Part shown: piece after piece, positions 34,938-43,327 of the stretch
Layout: every line of letters starts with the position of its first letter
How positions within the stretch are numbered: the first letter of the stretch is position 1
Assembly: GCF_000238295.3 (NCBI RefSeq)
Contig: NZ_AHCD03000034.1
Location: forward strand, 248,001-312,000
DNA: 64,000 bases
Reading direction: 5' to 3'
From: Pseudoalteromonas rubra
Lineage (GTDB): Bacteria; Pseudomonadota; Gammaproteobacteria; Enterobacterales; Alteromonadaceae
The notes under the pieces: generated by a model
Told to the model about the DNA's origin: nothing
Database searches by the model: none
The model's input: the letters and a program-made list of their open reading frames with translations, nothing else
Program-made: the position numbers and the translations under genes

Positions 34938-36528
34938 AGTTTGTCCTCGGTGGATATTTGCCAACAAAGTTAAAGTCTGCGGGACTGGCATTGGGGAAAA
35001 GCCGCCGCGCGGCGTCATGAGCGGGCTCATTATCAGCCAGTGCAACAAAGCCGGCGCGCTCATTCAGCAAGTTAACAAACCGATTTTGCTTGTTGATCAC
35101 GGCAACCCAGATAGCGTCGGGGTAAACCTCAGCGGTATAAGTTAGCTGCCACTGCAAGATAAGCTGAGCATGCACAAAATTCACGGCATCACTGGCTGCA
35201 AACCAGCCACCAAACAAATAAGCCTGTCCATCTATTGTGGTACATTGGTGCCAGACATAGAGTAATGGTTCTTCGTCTTGTAACAACACAAATGAGTCAC
35301 GTGTTTGGCGGAACCACCAGCGATAGTGGTCTACTGTATTAATACGATCGGTAATGGTCATGCGCCAGGCGTTATCACTGCGGTTGCGAGCACTGAGATA
35401 GCGATTGATGTGGGCATCTGTCACTGCAGTCAATCGCAAGTTATTTGCCAATGTCCAGCTGATTTGTGGCTGTTCATTGGCGTCTCTAAGTTCTGTCAAC
35501 CCTGCTCCGGTTCCATTTAACAGCGCAGAGGCGATACGCTGCGCGCCCAGTCCATCCACCTTGATAGCCGCTTTTGTGCGAAGTTGGTGCACCCGTTTAC
35601 GCTCATGGTACAAAGTTGCGATTAGCCCGATAACCTTATGTGTATCTTGCGCCAGCAAGTCAGGGATATGCAGGTAATGCCCCAGCGCCTCAAGATCCGC
35701 TAATGCATTATCCTGATTGACTGCCAGGCTAAAGCTCAGTGCAGGCGTTTGGGTTGCGGCCAGTTCATACAAAGATGTCCCGAGCGCACCCACAAACAGG
35801 CCACAGCGCTGATAATACGGTGCGAGACTAGTTGCCTGTTCAATTAAAGTCAGTCGCGGGTGTTGTGCTGCCAAAATAGACAGTTGTTCAGTGCTTGTCG
35901 CTTTAGGGCCAATCACAACCTGAATTTCTGTGGTCTCCAGCCCTTCAGGAGGCGCTTCGAGCAAACGCGCAATCCACTTTGCCGGTACACGCCAGTCACC
36001 ACCCCCACCCAGTGAAAAAAGTAGCCCACCATCACGCACTTGTGCCTCTGGGTAATGATACTCAGGTGCCAAAATACAGTAATCTGGCCCCAGTAAAGTC
36101 TGGCTGTGGTCAGCCAGTTTACCATCATAACGCAAGGCGGTTTGTGACCCCTGCCATTTGGCATCAGCCACCAAATCAGCAACATGCTCCCGGGCTAAGT
36201 CATCCATTGCCAACAGTGGTACACCACTTTGCCGAATATGTGCTTCCCATTGCACATCAAAGCCGTAGCCATCAACCACCCAGCCACTCACCGTAGCGCC
36301 TCGTCGCGCCAGTGCATCCAGCGCAAACTGCGCATCACTGACAACATCAGGTTGTTGCGGGACTTCGATCAGTTCAATATCCACGTCATGGTAAAAACGC
36401 ACCGGCACCGTATGCTCATCCACCAGCATTATCACTTGCTGCTGTTGCTCAATCAGTGCTTTGGCCAACCACTTCATGCGCATAAAGTGACCTAAGCCAC
36501 AGCGCGTATCCACACGAATGGCTATCAT
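34930..36528 (-). CDS. pseG: PseG UDP-sugar hydrolase fused to a GNAT acyltransferase domain
   Basis: The N-terminal part (about 1-330) is PseG, which removes UDP from UDP-2,4-diacetamido-trideoxy-L-altropyranose. It has the starting motif RVDTRCGLGHFMR (His14) and LFSLGGGGDWR, as in GT-B-like hydrolases. The C-terminal part (about 350-532) looks like a GNAT acyltransferase of the PseH type (LRLTAVTDAHINRYLSAR, RAGFVALADNE). The fusion would combine N-acylation and UDP removal in one protein and explains why no separate pseH is seen. The start is the ATG at 36528, overlapping the carrier protein stop (ATGA). At 532 residues it is far longer than PseG alone. Confidence 0.87.
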   Translation of the reverse strand: MIAIRVDTRCGLGHFMRMKWLAKALIEQQQQVIMLVDEHTVPVRFYHDVDIELIEVPQQPDVVSDAQFALDALARRGATVSGWVVDGYGFDVQWEAHIRQSGVPLLAMDDLAREHVADLVADAKWQGSQTALRYDGKLADHSQTLLGPDYCILAPEYHYPEAQVRDGGLLFSLGGGGDWRVPAKWIARLLEAPPEGLETTEIQVVIGPKATSTEQLSILAAQHPRLTLIEQATSLAPYYQRCGLFVGALGTSLYELAATQTPALSFSLAVNQDNALADLEALGHYLHIPDLLAQDTHKVIGLIATLYHERKRVHQLRTKAAIKVDGLGAQRIASALLNGTGAGLTELRDANEQPQISWTLANNLRLTAVTDAHINRYLSARNRSDNAWRMTITDRINTVDHYRWWFRQTRDSFVLLQDEEPLLYVWHQCTTIDGQAYLFGGWFAASDAVNFVHAQLILQWQLTYTAEVYPDAIWVAVINKQNRFVNLLNERAGFVALADNEPAHDAARRLFPNASPADFNFVGKYPPRTNCE

Positions 36529-36776
36529 GCCAGCGCCACTATGGCATCGACAAAACAACCCACTTGTGCATTGCGTGGTTCAAGCAGTAATTCTGGCGGG
36601 ACAGACAAACCCAAATGCGCTTCAATGTGCATGATCATCGACAATACTTCGAAAGAGTCCAGCACACCGGCTGCAATAAAGTCGAAGGATTCAAAGTCCG
36701 CTTCGCTTACAACCACAGCGCGCGCTTCGAAAAATTCTTTTAACAAAACCAGTACGGCTTCACGCTGTATGCTCAT
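36525..36776 (-). CDS. Acyl carrier protein
   Basis: An 83-residue, acidic, helical protein. The GVLDSFEVLSMI stretch holds Ser41, the expected phosphopantetheine attachment serine, in DS(F/L) context. It lies between pseI and pseG with ATGA overlaps on both sides, so it is made together with them. With the ligase downstream it probably carries the acyl group to be put onto the sugar; the PseG-fused GNAT domain is the obvious candidate acceptor enzyme. Confidence 0.87.
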   Translation of the reverse strand: MSIQREAVLVLLKEFFEARAVVVSEADFESFDFIAAGVLDSFEVLSMIMHIEAHLGLSVPPELLLEPRNAQVGCFVDAIVALA

Positions 36777-37813
36777 AGCATATCTCCCCAGCTTAACTGC
36801 ATCCCACGTATCATTGCCTTATTTACGGTGCGGCCAATCACATCTGGTAGCGATTTGGGCATGATCTCGCCGCCACCCGGACGCATCTGTGCCACATGCT
36901 CTGCCGTGATCCGCTCACCTGCTTGAATGTCTTTAACGATGTAAACACAGCGGCGTGCTTTGGACGCCTCACTCGGGTAATGAACCTGCCCCATCGCCAT
37001 TTCTATTTGCCGCACGCCATGCACCAGGGCGGCTAATTCATCAGGTGTCATTGAGAAAAAGCTGTCGGCGGTATCGTCCTCTTTGCTCATCACAAAGTGC
37101 TTTTCAATCATGCAAGCACCCACAGCCACGGATGCCAAAGGCACATCATTACCTAAAGTATGATCAGACAAGCCGACAGGACAGCCAAAGGCCTCTCGCA
37201 TATGCGGAATGGTACGCAGATTAATGCTGTCAGCAGGCGCAGGATAAGTACTGGTACACTTCATCAAACATAGCTCTTTAATACCCGCTTCCTCAGCCAC
37301 CTTTACGGCTTCAGCAATCTCAACCAAAGTCGCTCCCCCCGTCGACATAATCACTGGCTTGTTGGTTGCTGCGACATCGCGGATAAGTTGATGATCAATC
37401 AACTCCGGCGAGGCAATTTTGTAGGCCGGCGCATTCAACTGAGCGAGTAAATCGACTGCCGTTTTGTCAAAGGGGGAAGAGAAGCAGGTAATACCTATTT
37501 TTTCAGCCAACTCAAATAACTCGGCATGAAAGTCCCAGGGCATATAGGCCCCTTTATACAAGTCATACAAGTATTGCCCCTGCCATGGACCCGTGGCCTC
37601 AAAATGCGGCAGTTTACAATCCATGGTCAGGGTGTCTGCCGTATAGGTTTGCAGCTTTATCGCATCGGCCCCGGCTTCTTTTGCCGCATGCACCAGCTCT
37701 TTGGCCTTGCTTAATGATTGGCCATGGTTTGCAGACATTTCTGCGATGATGTAGCAGGGCTGGTCATGGCCGACTTGCTTGCCTGCAATGGTAATGTGTT
37801 TCTGAAAATTCAC
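36773..37813 (-). CDS. pseI: PseI, pseudaminic acid synthase
   Basis: PseI condenses 2,4-diacetamido-2,4,6-trideoxy-L-altrose with phosphoenolpyruvate. The 346-residue NeuB-family protein has a TIM barrel (about 15-270, with IIAEMSANHGQ, DAIKLQTYTADT, SSPFDKTAVDLL, GLSDHTLG) and a C-terminal SAF domain (about 285-346, with GERITAEHVAQMRPGGG). The start is a GTG with AAGG 6-7 bases upstream. It heads the pseI-acp-pseG-ligase operon behind a sigma-54 promoter match. I favour PseI over NeuB/LegI from context with PseB and PseC. Confidence 0.93.
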   Translation of the reverse strand: MNFQKHITIAGKQVGHDQPCYIIAEMSANHGQSLSKAKELVHAAKEAGADAIKLQTYTADTLTMDCKLPHFEATGPWQGQYLYDLYKGAYMPWDFHAELFELAEKIGITCFSSPFDKTAVDLLAQLNAPAYKIASPELIDHQLIRDVAATNKPVIMSTGGATLVEIAEAVKVAEEAGIKELCLMKCTSTYPAPADSINLRTIPHMREAFGCPVGLSDHTLGNDVPLASVAVGACMIEKHFVMSKEDDTADSFFSMTPDELAALVHGVRQIEMAMGQVHYPSEASKARRCVYIVKDIQAGERITAEHVAQMRPGGGEIMPKSLPDVIGRTVNKAMIRGMQLSWGDML

Positions 37814-37854
37814 TGTGCGCCTTCTTGTTTTACGCTGGCATCTCTATCAAATTA

Positions 37855-37870
37855 AGCAAAAAGTGCGCCC
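37855..37870 (-). promoter_or_regulatory. Candidate sigma-54 promoter for pseI operon
   Basis: Minus-strand GGGCGCACTTTTTGCT has GGC, exact spacing and a perfect TTGCT. It lies 42 bases before the pseI GTG. This would put the nonulosonic acid operon under flagellar sigma-54 control. Confidence 0.62.
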
Positions 37871-37998
37871 TTTTTGAAAAAATGAGTAAACATTGTCCAA
37901 AGTCAATAGGTTCGCGCGCTTCAACGCCACTTTGTCTCTGTCTTTGAGTGTAATCATTTGCTATATTGATCTCAATTACAATGATAACAATGACTTCA

Positions 37999-38724
37999 AT
38001 GAATAAAGTTCAGATCATTATTCAGGCAAGAATGACCTCAACGCGCCTACCCGGCAAAGTGCTGCTGCCTCTGTGTAATAGCACTGTGCTGCAAGTGATG
38101 TTGGAGCGGCTTCAAGATTTGACGGAAAATGTGATCGTTGCAACCACCGACGATGGCAGCGAACACCCTATTGTCGCTCTGTGTCAGCGCCTTGGAGTGA
38201 AGTATTTTCAGGGCAGTACGGAAGATGTGCTGAGCCGCTACTATCTGGCAGCCCGTCAGTTTGGTGCACAAGACAATACCGCCATTGTACGCCTGACCAG
38301 TGACTGTCCTCTCATTGATGCTGATTTGGTTCGTCAAACCATCACTTACTACCACAATCATGATGTAGATATGGTCAGCCTGGGGCCACATAGCGGCTTT
38401 CCTCGCGGTCTGGATACCTGTGTATTCGCATTTCGCATGCTGGCACGCACACACCAGCTTGCTACCAGTGCACCAGACAGAGAACATGTCACATTAGGCA
38501 TGGCAAAGTTCAACACCATGAATAGCCACATCATCAGTGCAGGTGACGACCACAGCCACTATCGGCTGACACTAGACGAGCCGGATGATTACACCGCAAT
38601 TCAGGCAATTTATCAGCAATTTGATAATCGCCTCGACTTTGGTTACAGCGAGTTATTAGAAACATTAAAGAATCACCCCCACCTTGCCGATATAAATAAG
38701 CACGTTGAACAAAAAACTGTTTAG
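37999..38724 (+). CDS. pseF: Cytidylyltransferase, probable PseF
   Basis: PseF makes CMP-pseudaminic acid from CTP. The 241-residue product is a nucleotidyltransferase of the SpsF/NeuA type (IIIQARMTSTRLPGKVLLP, RLTSDCPLIDADLV, PDREHVTLGM). The family can also activate other sugars, so PseF is inferred from the otherwise complete set pseB, C, G, I next door. The start is uncertain: ATGs at 37981, 37990 and 37999 are in frame, none with a good ribosome site. I chose the last because it directly precedes the conserved NKVQIIIQAR. Confidence 0.75.
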   Translation: MNKVQIIIQARMTSTRLPGKVLLPLCNSTVLQVMLERLQDLTENVIVATTDDGSEHPIVALCQRLGVKYFQGSTEDVLSRYYLAARQFGAQDNTAIVRLTSDCPLIDADLVRQTITYYHNHDVDMVSLGPHSGFPRGLDTCVFAFRMLARTHQLATSAPDREHVTLGMAKFNTMNSHIISAGDDHSHYRLTLDEPDDYTAIQAIYQQFDNRLDFGYSELLETLKNHPHLADINKHVEQKTV

Positions 38725-38754
38725 CACAGAGTAGGTCTTTGACACCTGCACTTT

Positions 38755-38770
38755 AGGCACGATATTTGCG
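38755..38770 (+). promoter_or_regulatory. Sigma-54 promoter for the sugar operon
   Basis: AGGCACGATATTTGCG contains GGCACG and TTGC with the exact four-base separation of the consensus, only the first T replaced by A. It lies 48 bases before the next gene. A TTGACA (38739-38744) with a GATATT 16 bases on overlaps it, so a sigma-70 promoter at the same place cannot be excluded. Confidence 0.68.
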
Positions 38771-38817
38771 TTAGCATTGTCATACCGGGTGATTAAAATA
38801 TTCAAAAAGAGAGAAAA

Positions 38818-39765
38818 ATGAGCAATAAAACCGTTTTAGTGACCGGTGCCACCGGATATAAGGGCACGGTATTAGTACCTAAGCTGCTCGCCAAAGGCTA
38901 CCAGGTTATTGCGCTGGACACCCAATGGTTCGGTAACTTCCTGCCTGCACATGACAACCTTACTGTGATCAAGGGTGACGTGCGTCATACCTCAGATATT
39001 GAACTGGATGGTGTAGACAGCATTATTCATCTGGCCTCTATTGCCAATGATCCCTGTGGAGACCTGGACCCTAAACTGACCTGGGAAGTAAGCGCACTGG
39101 CCACAATGCAACTGGCTGACAAAGCGAAACGTGCCGGTATCAAGCAATTCATTTACGCCTCTTCAGGCAGTGTCTACGGTGTAAAAGATGAAGAGCAGGT
39201 CACTGAAGACCTAACTTTAGAGCCCATCTCAGAATATAACAAAACCAAAATGGTCGCCGAGCGTGTGCTACTAAGCTATGCCGACGATATGGCTGTACAA
39301 ATTGTTCGCCCTGCCACCGTGTGCGGTTTATCGCCCCGCCAAAGACTGGATGTGTCCGTCAATATGTTGACGATGCAGGCACTTGAGAATGGCAAAATCA
39401 CCGTTTTTGGTGGTGCGCAAGTAAGACCAAACATCCATATCGACGATATTACGGACCTGTATATCTATATGCTGGAGCATCCAGAGAAAACCAGTGGGGT
39501 GTTCAATGCAGGCTTTGAGAACATCTCCATCATGGACATTGCCAACATGGTGAAGGCTCAGGTTGAGTGCGACATTGAAGTGACACCATCAAACGACCCG
39601 AGATGTTACCGCATCAATTCAGACAAACTCCTGGCGACCGGCTTTAAGCCGACTAAAACGGTCGCCATAGCGATTGAAGAGCTGATCGCCGCGTACCGCG
39701 CAGGCCAGTTAAAAAATGAAGATCGCTTTTATAACCTTAAATGGATGCAGCGAGAAGTATTATGA
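38818..39765 (+). CDS. NAD-dependent epimerase/dehydratase (extended SDR)
   Basis: A 315-residue SDR enzyme on a nucleotide sugar. It has the Rossmann motif VTGATGYKGTVLV, the ASSGSVYG stretch, the catalytic Tyr-Lys pair in EYNKTK and a RPNIHIDD-like substrate segment. It begins the long plus-strand operon, 48 bases after a strong sigma-54 match. Which carbon it acts on is not evident from sequence. Confidence 0.85.
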   Translation: MSNKTVLVTGATGYKGTVLVPKLLAKGYQVIALDTQWFGNFLPAHDNLTVIKGDVRHTSDIELDGVDSIIHLASIANDPCGDLDPKLTWEVSALATMQLADKAKRAGIKQFIYASSGSVYGVKDEEQVTEDLTLEPISEYNKTKMVAERVLLSYADDMAVQIVRPATVCGLSPRQRLDVSVNMLTMQALENGKITVFGGAQVRPNIHIDDITDLYIYMLEHPEKTSGVFNAGFENISIMDIANMVKAQVECDIEVTPSNDPRCYRINSDKLLATGFKPTKTVAIAIEELIAAYRAGQLKNEDRFYNLKWMQREVL

Positions 39766-40373
39766 GCAAGCAGCAAGGCATCGTCGCCCCAATCCCTCGT
39801 CGGGATCCCATTGTCGCCCTGACCGAAGACTATGTGCATACACTGAGTCAGGTACTGACGCAGCTCGATGGTAATGACGTCAAACAGCTGGTCAGCACTT
39901 TGCTGGATATGAAGGCCAAAGGCGGTACCTTGTATTTATGTGGCAATGGTGGGTCTGCCGCCAATGCTATCCACCTTGCGAACGATTTTACATTTGGCGT
40001 TCACCCCCAGGGAGATGCCCTCAAAGTCGAGGCGCTGGCAGCAAACAGCTCGGTGTTAACCTGCCTCGGTAATGACATTGGCTACGACAACATTTTTGCT
40101 CATCAGCTCAAAGTCAAAGCAGGCAAACACGATGTCCTGCTGGTGCTCTCTGGTAGCGGCAATTCTGGCAATATCATCCGTGCCATAGAGCAAGCTCAAT
40201 TGCTGGGTATGCATACAGTCGGGATCCTCGGTTTTGATGGCGGTAAAGCCAAGCCTCTGGTTGACCAGGCATTTCACTTTGCGATCCAGGACATGCAGAT
40301 CTCCGAGGATACCCAAGTGGTGATCGGACACATATTAATGAAAGCCCTTTATCAGGAGCTCAATCATGGCTAA
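39762..40373 (+). CDS. SIS-domain phosphosugar isomerase, GmhA-like
   Basis: The 203-residue protein has a single SIS domain with CGNGGSAANAIHLANDF and LSGSGNSGNI, close to sedoheptulose-7-phosphate isomerase (GmhA) signatures. GmhA makes D-glycero-D-manno-heptose 7-phosphate. The start ATG overlaps the previous stop (ATGA). A transketolase pair and an HldE-like enzyme in the same operon fit a heptose route. A different ketose-phosphate substrate remains possible. Confidence 0.82.
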   Translation: MSKQQGIVAPIPRRDPIVALTEDYVHTLSQVLTQLDGNDVKQLVSTLLDMKAKGGTLYLCGNGGSAANAIHLANDFTFGVHPQGDALKVEALAANSSVLTCLGNDIGYDNIFAHQLKVKAGKHDVLLVLSGSGNSGNIIRAIEQAQLLGMHTVGILGFDGGKAKPLVDQAFHFAIQDMQISEDTQVVIGHILMKALYQELNHG

Positions 40374-41355
40374 TGCGCCAATCCTTGTACTCGGTAGTAA
40401 CTCCTTTTCGGGCGCATCGTTTTGCGCCCATTTACTAAAACAAGAACAGTCAGTGCTGGCTGTCAGCCGCTCAGCAGAACCCCATAACGCGCTGTTGCCC
40501 TACAAATGGCAGGCAAACCAGCCAGACTTTCATCAGCTCGACCTGAACCACCAGCAGGACGACATCATGGCGCTCATCAAACGCCATAAAGTCAGTACAG
40601 TCTATAACTTTGCAGCACAGAGCATGGTGGGACAAAGCTGGCAATATCCGGAACACTGGTTTATGACCAATGCAGTCTCGACCATCAAACTGCATAACCA
40701 ACTCAAGGATCTGGATCACCTGGACAAGTACGTGCATATCTCTACGCCAGAAGTCTACGGTAGCTGCGAAGGCCTGGTGCAAGAGCACCGTAACTACCAA
40801 CCCAGCACCCCTTATGCGGTGTCGCGTGCTGCGGCAGACATGAGCTTGCATACGTTTTTTGATGTCTACAAGTTCCCGGTATTATTTACCCGCGCAGCGA
40901 ATGTGTATGGTGAAGGACAGCAACTCTATCGCATCATCCCAAGAACCATTTTGTTTGCCTTGTTAGGTAAGGTATTACCCCTGCACGGCGGCGGTCACTC
41001 TACCCGTTCATTTATTCATATCGATGATGTGTCAGATGCCACACTGAAAATAGGCAGTCACGGCACACTGGGCGAGACCTATCATATTTCGACCGAACGC
41101 ATAATCACCATCCGCGCATTGGTTGAGCTTATCTGCGATATGCTGCAAGTCCCCTTTGAACAGGTCTGCGCTGTGACAGAAGACCGTCTCGGCAAAGATG
41201 CAGCTTACCTGCTCGACAGCAACAAGGTTCGCTCAGAACTCAACTGGCAGGATCAAGTCTCGCTGGAAAACGGCCTGGAGCGCACCATCGCCTGGGTGAA
41301 ACAGTACCAGAGCGAACTTGGCACATTACCCCATGACTACATTCATAAAGCGTGA
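40366..41355 (+). CDS. Nucleotide-sugar 4,6-dehydratase-like SDR
   Basis: A 329-residue SDR of the GDP-mannose/dTDP-glucose 4,6-dehydratase type, with GSNSFSGASFCAHLL, NFAAQSMVGQSW, ISTPEVYGS and FIHIDDV segments. The usual catalytic YxxxK reads YAVSR, so Arg replaces Lys. Either this is a tolerated change or the enzyme has altered activity. It overlaps the isomerase gene by 8 bases. A role in 6-deoxy sugar formation from a nucleotide-activated hexose or heptose is likely. Confidence 0.85.
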   Translation: MANAPILVLGSNSFSGASFCAHLLKQEQSVLAVSRSAEPHNALLPYKWQANQPDFHQLDLNHQQDDIMALIKRHKVSTVYNFAAQSMVGQSWQYPEHWFMTNAVSTIKLHNQLKDLDHLDKYVHISTPEVYGSCEGLVQEHRNYQPSTPYAVSRAAADMSLHTFFDVYKFPVLFTRAANVYGEGQQLYRIIPRTILFALLGKVLPLHGGGHSTRSFIHIDDVSDATLKIGSHGTLGETYHISTERIITIRALVELICDMLQVPFEQVCAVTEDRLGKDAAYLLDSNKVRSELNWQDQVSLENGLERTIAWVKQYQSELGTLPHDYIHKA

Positions 41356-41362
41356 GATCCCC

Positions 41363-42025
41363 ATGTCCGGACAAGAAATCGATTTATTAAGAAATTACCC
41401 TAAATCTAAGCGCGATACCAAAGGTCGCGCCAACGTGATCACCGAAGCGGACCGTGAAATTGCCAGACAATATGGCAAGGACTTCTTTGATGGCGATCGT
41501 ACCTATGGTTATGGTGGCTTTAGTTACTTCCCCCGTTTCTGGCAACCCGTGGTACCGGATCTCAAAGCACACTTCGGCCTCGATGCAGGCTCCAGCTTGC
41601 TAGACGTGGGATGTGCAAAAGGCTTTATGCTGTACGACCTGCAACAGTTGATCCCAGGTATGACATTGCGCGGACTGGATATTTCAGAATACGCATTGGA
41701 ACATGCCAAAGAAGAAGTCAAAGATCTGCTGACGCAAGGCAACGCCAAAGCGCTGCCCTACGAAGACGATAGCTTTGATGTGGTGATGTCAATCAACACA
41801 ATTCACAACCTGGAAGAAAATGAATGTGCCATGGCACTGCGTGAAATTGAACGCGTCAGCCGTGGCAAGTCTTTCATTACCGTTGATGCTTATCGCAACG
41901 ACGAAGAAAAAGAGCGCATGATGGAATGGGCTCTGACCGCCAAAACAATAATGCATGTGGATGACTGGAAGCAGTTCTTCCGCGACAACGGATATACTGG
42001 CGATTTTTATTGGTTTATTCCTTAA
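41363..42025 (+). CDS. SAM-dependent methyltransferase (class I)
   Basis: A 220-residue methyltransferase with motif I LLDVGCAKGFMLYDL, GLDISEYALEHA and a post-motif DVVMSINTIHNL. The start is the ATG at 41363 after GAGAT; a longer reading overlaps the upstream gene. It probably methylates the operon's sugar or an intermediate; the target atom is unknown. Confidence 0.82.
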   Translation: MSGQEIDLLRNYPKSKRDTKGRANVITEADREIARQYGKDFFDGDRTYGYGGFSYFPRFWQPVVPDLKAHFGLDAGSSLLDVGCAKGFMLYDLQQLIPGMTLRGLDISEYALEHAKEEVKDLLTQGNAKALPYEDDSFDVVMSINTIHNLEENECAMALREIERVSRGKSFITVDAYRNDEEKERMMEWALTAKTIMHVDDWKQFFRDNGYTGDFYWFIP

Positions 42026-42077
42026 CCGGAGCAAACCAAACTTGTGTGAATTACCCAATAAGCTGTAAGGACAAAAA

Positions 42078-43079
42078 ATGGAAGTAGTAATATTTGGAGC
42101 AGGAAAAGGCGGAAGCAATACATATCAACTCTTAAAAACCCAGAGTGATATAAACGTAGTTGCTTTTTCCGATAACAATGAGTCTATTTGGTATACCGAG
42201 ATGTTTGGTGTTGAGATTATGGCACCAGAGCAACTCCTAGGGCTGGACTTTGATAAAATAATCATTGCCAGTCAGTATAGAAAACAAATAAGACCACAGT
42301 TAGAGTCACTCGGTATTTCACCTGACAAAATTGAAGTTGCCCATCAAAACCTGATGGACGGAACCAGTGTAAACGATAATATTTTCCACGTTTACTCAGA
42401 CCATAAAGAGCCAGATTACAAACCTTATGTGTCGCTCAGAGAAGAAACCTTTAGAACGCTTGCGAAATATACCGAACTGGTTATTTCGATTGGTATCAAA
42501 GGCGACATTGCAGAGTTTGGATGTGGTACCGGCCAGTCTAGTTACATGCTCAGCAAAACAATGCGCGACTGTAATAATTACTACGAAACAAATAGCAAAC
42601 TGCATTTGTTCGATAGTTTTGAAGGACTGCCCGTTTCTAAAAGTGAAGTTGATTTGGAGTCTCCGCTAGTACAAGCGGGTGTATGGGGTGAATGTGCTTG
42701 TGCTTCAATCAGTGCGGACAAGCTGAGCGATACAATACGCTCACAGCTTGATTTTAACAACTTTCAAACTTACGAAGGTTGGTTTAACGAAACGCTACCT
42801 ACCATTGCCGCTGGCACGCAATTTAGCTTAGTACACTTAGATTGTGATTTGTATGAGTCCACAATGCAAGTACTTGAGCACTTATTGGCCAACAATATGC
42901 TGTCAGCCGGTGCGGTATTAATGTTTGATGATTGGAGCTGTAACAACAATTCACCTTTGTATGGACAACAAAAAGCATGGACTGATATTTGTGATAAATA
43001 CCAGATAGTGTTTAACGACAGAGAATACTATGGATTTGGTTCTCATGTGAAAGTGATTCACTCATACCAACCTAAGTAA
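42078..43079 (+). CDS. TylF/MycF-type sugar O-methyltransferase with N-terminal Rossmann domain
   Basis: The 333-residue product has two parts. Residues 1-95 (VVIFGAGKGGSNTYQLL, then KIIIASQYRK) resemble the small nucleotide-sugar-binding Rossmann domain seen in PglD-type proteins. Residues about 115-330 are a TylF-like methyltransferase with IAEFGCGTGQSSYML, LFDSFEGLP and VHLDCDLYEST. TylF relatives methylate hydroxyls of nucleotide-linked or transferred sugars. AAGGA lies before the ATG. This and some following genes look more AT-rich than the flagellar block. Confidence 0.83.
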   Translation: MEVVIFGAGKGGSNTYQLLKTQSDINVVAFSDNNESIWYTEMFGVEIMAPEQLLGLDFDKIIIASQYRKQIRPQLESLGISPDKIEVAHQNLMDGTSVNDNIFHVYSDHKEPDYKPYVSLREETFRTLAKYTELVISIGIKGDIAEFGCGTGQSSYMLSKTMRDCNNYYETNSKLHLFDSFEGLPVSKSEVDLESPLVQAGVWGECACASISADKLSDTIRSQLDFNNFQTYEGWFNETLPTIAAGTQFSLVHLDCDLYESTMQVLEHLLANNMLSAGAVLMFDDWSCNNNSPLYGQQKAWTDICDKYQIVFNDREYYGFGSHVKVIHSYQPK

Positions 43080-43122
43080 TCTCACTAAATTAGTGACGTT
43101 TTTCTTGAAGAGGAGAAGCAGT

Positions 43123-43326
43123 ATGCAAACTGTATTATCTGACACAATGCCAACCAACGGGTACTTTGCGTTAGTATGGCCCGATTATCTGCGGATTAAC
43201 AATCCAGATAAACGAGTCATGGCATTTTCCAGCTGCTTCGCCTCCTGTAAAAGACAAAGCGCTCACGATACGCCCAAGCCGACTTTGCAGTACTTTGAGC
43301 AATTAATAAGTAAGAAAGTAAATTAA
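43123..43326 (+). CDS. Small protein of unknown function (67 aa)
   Basis: A short gene with a very strong AGGAG ribosome site 7-8 bases before the ATG at 43123. It ends one base before the transketolase start, so translation is likely coupled. The product (MQTVLSDTMPTNGYFALVWP and on) is soluble, with an aromatic N-terminal half, a SCFASC pair of cysteines in the middle and a Lys-rich end. No domain recognised. Its tight fit in the operon suggests it is real, maybe a partner of the transketolase. Confidence 0.7.
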   Translation: MQTVLSDTMPTNGYFALVWPDYLRINNPDKRVMAFSSCFASCKRQSAHDTPKPTLQYFEQLISKKVN

Positions 43327-43327
43327 T

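Noticed and set aside
38047..38487. 146-codon minus-strand frame inside the cytidylyltransferase gene
   Set aside because: It is a shadow of a well-supported gene and has no recognisable product.
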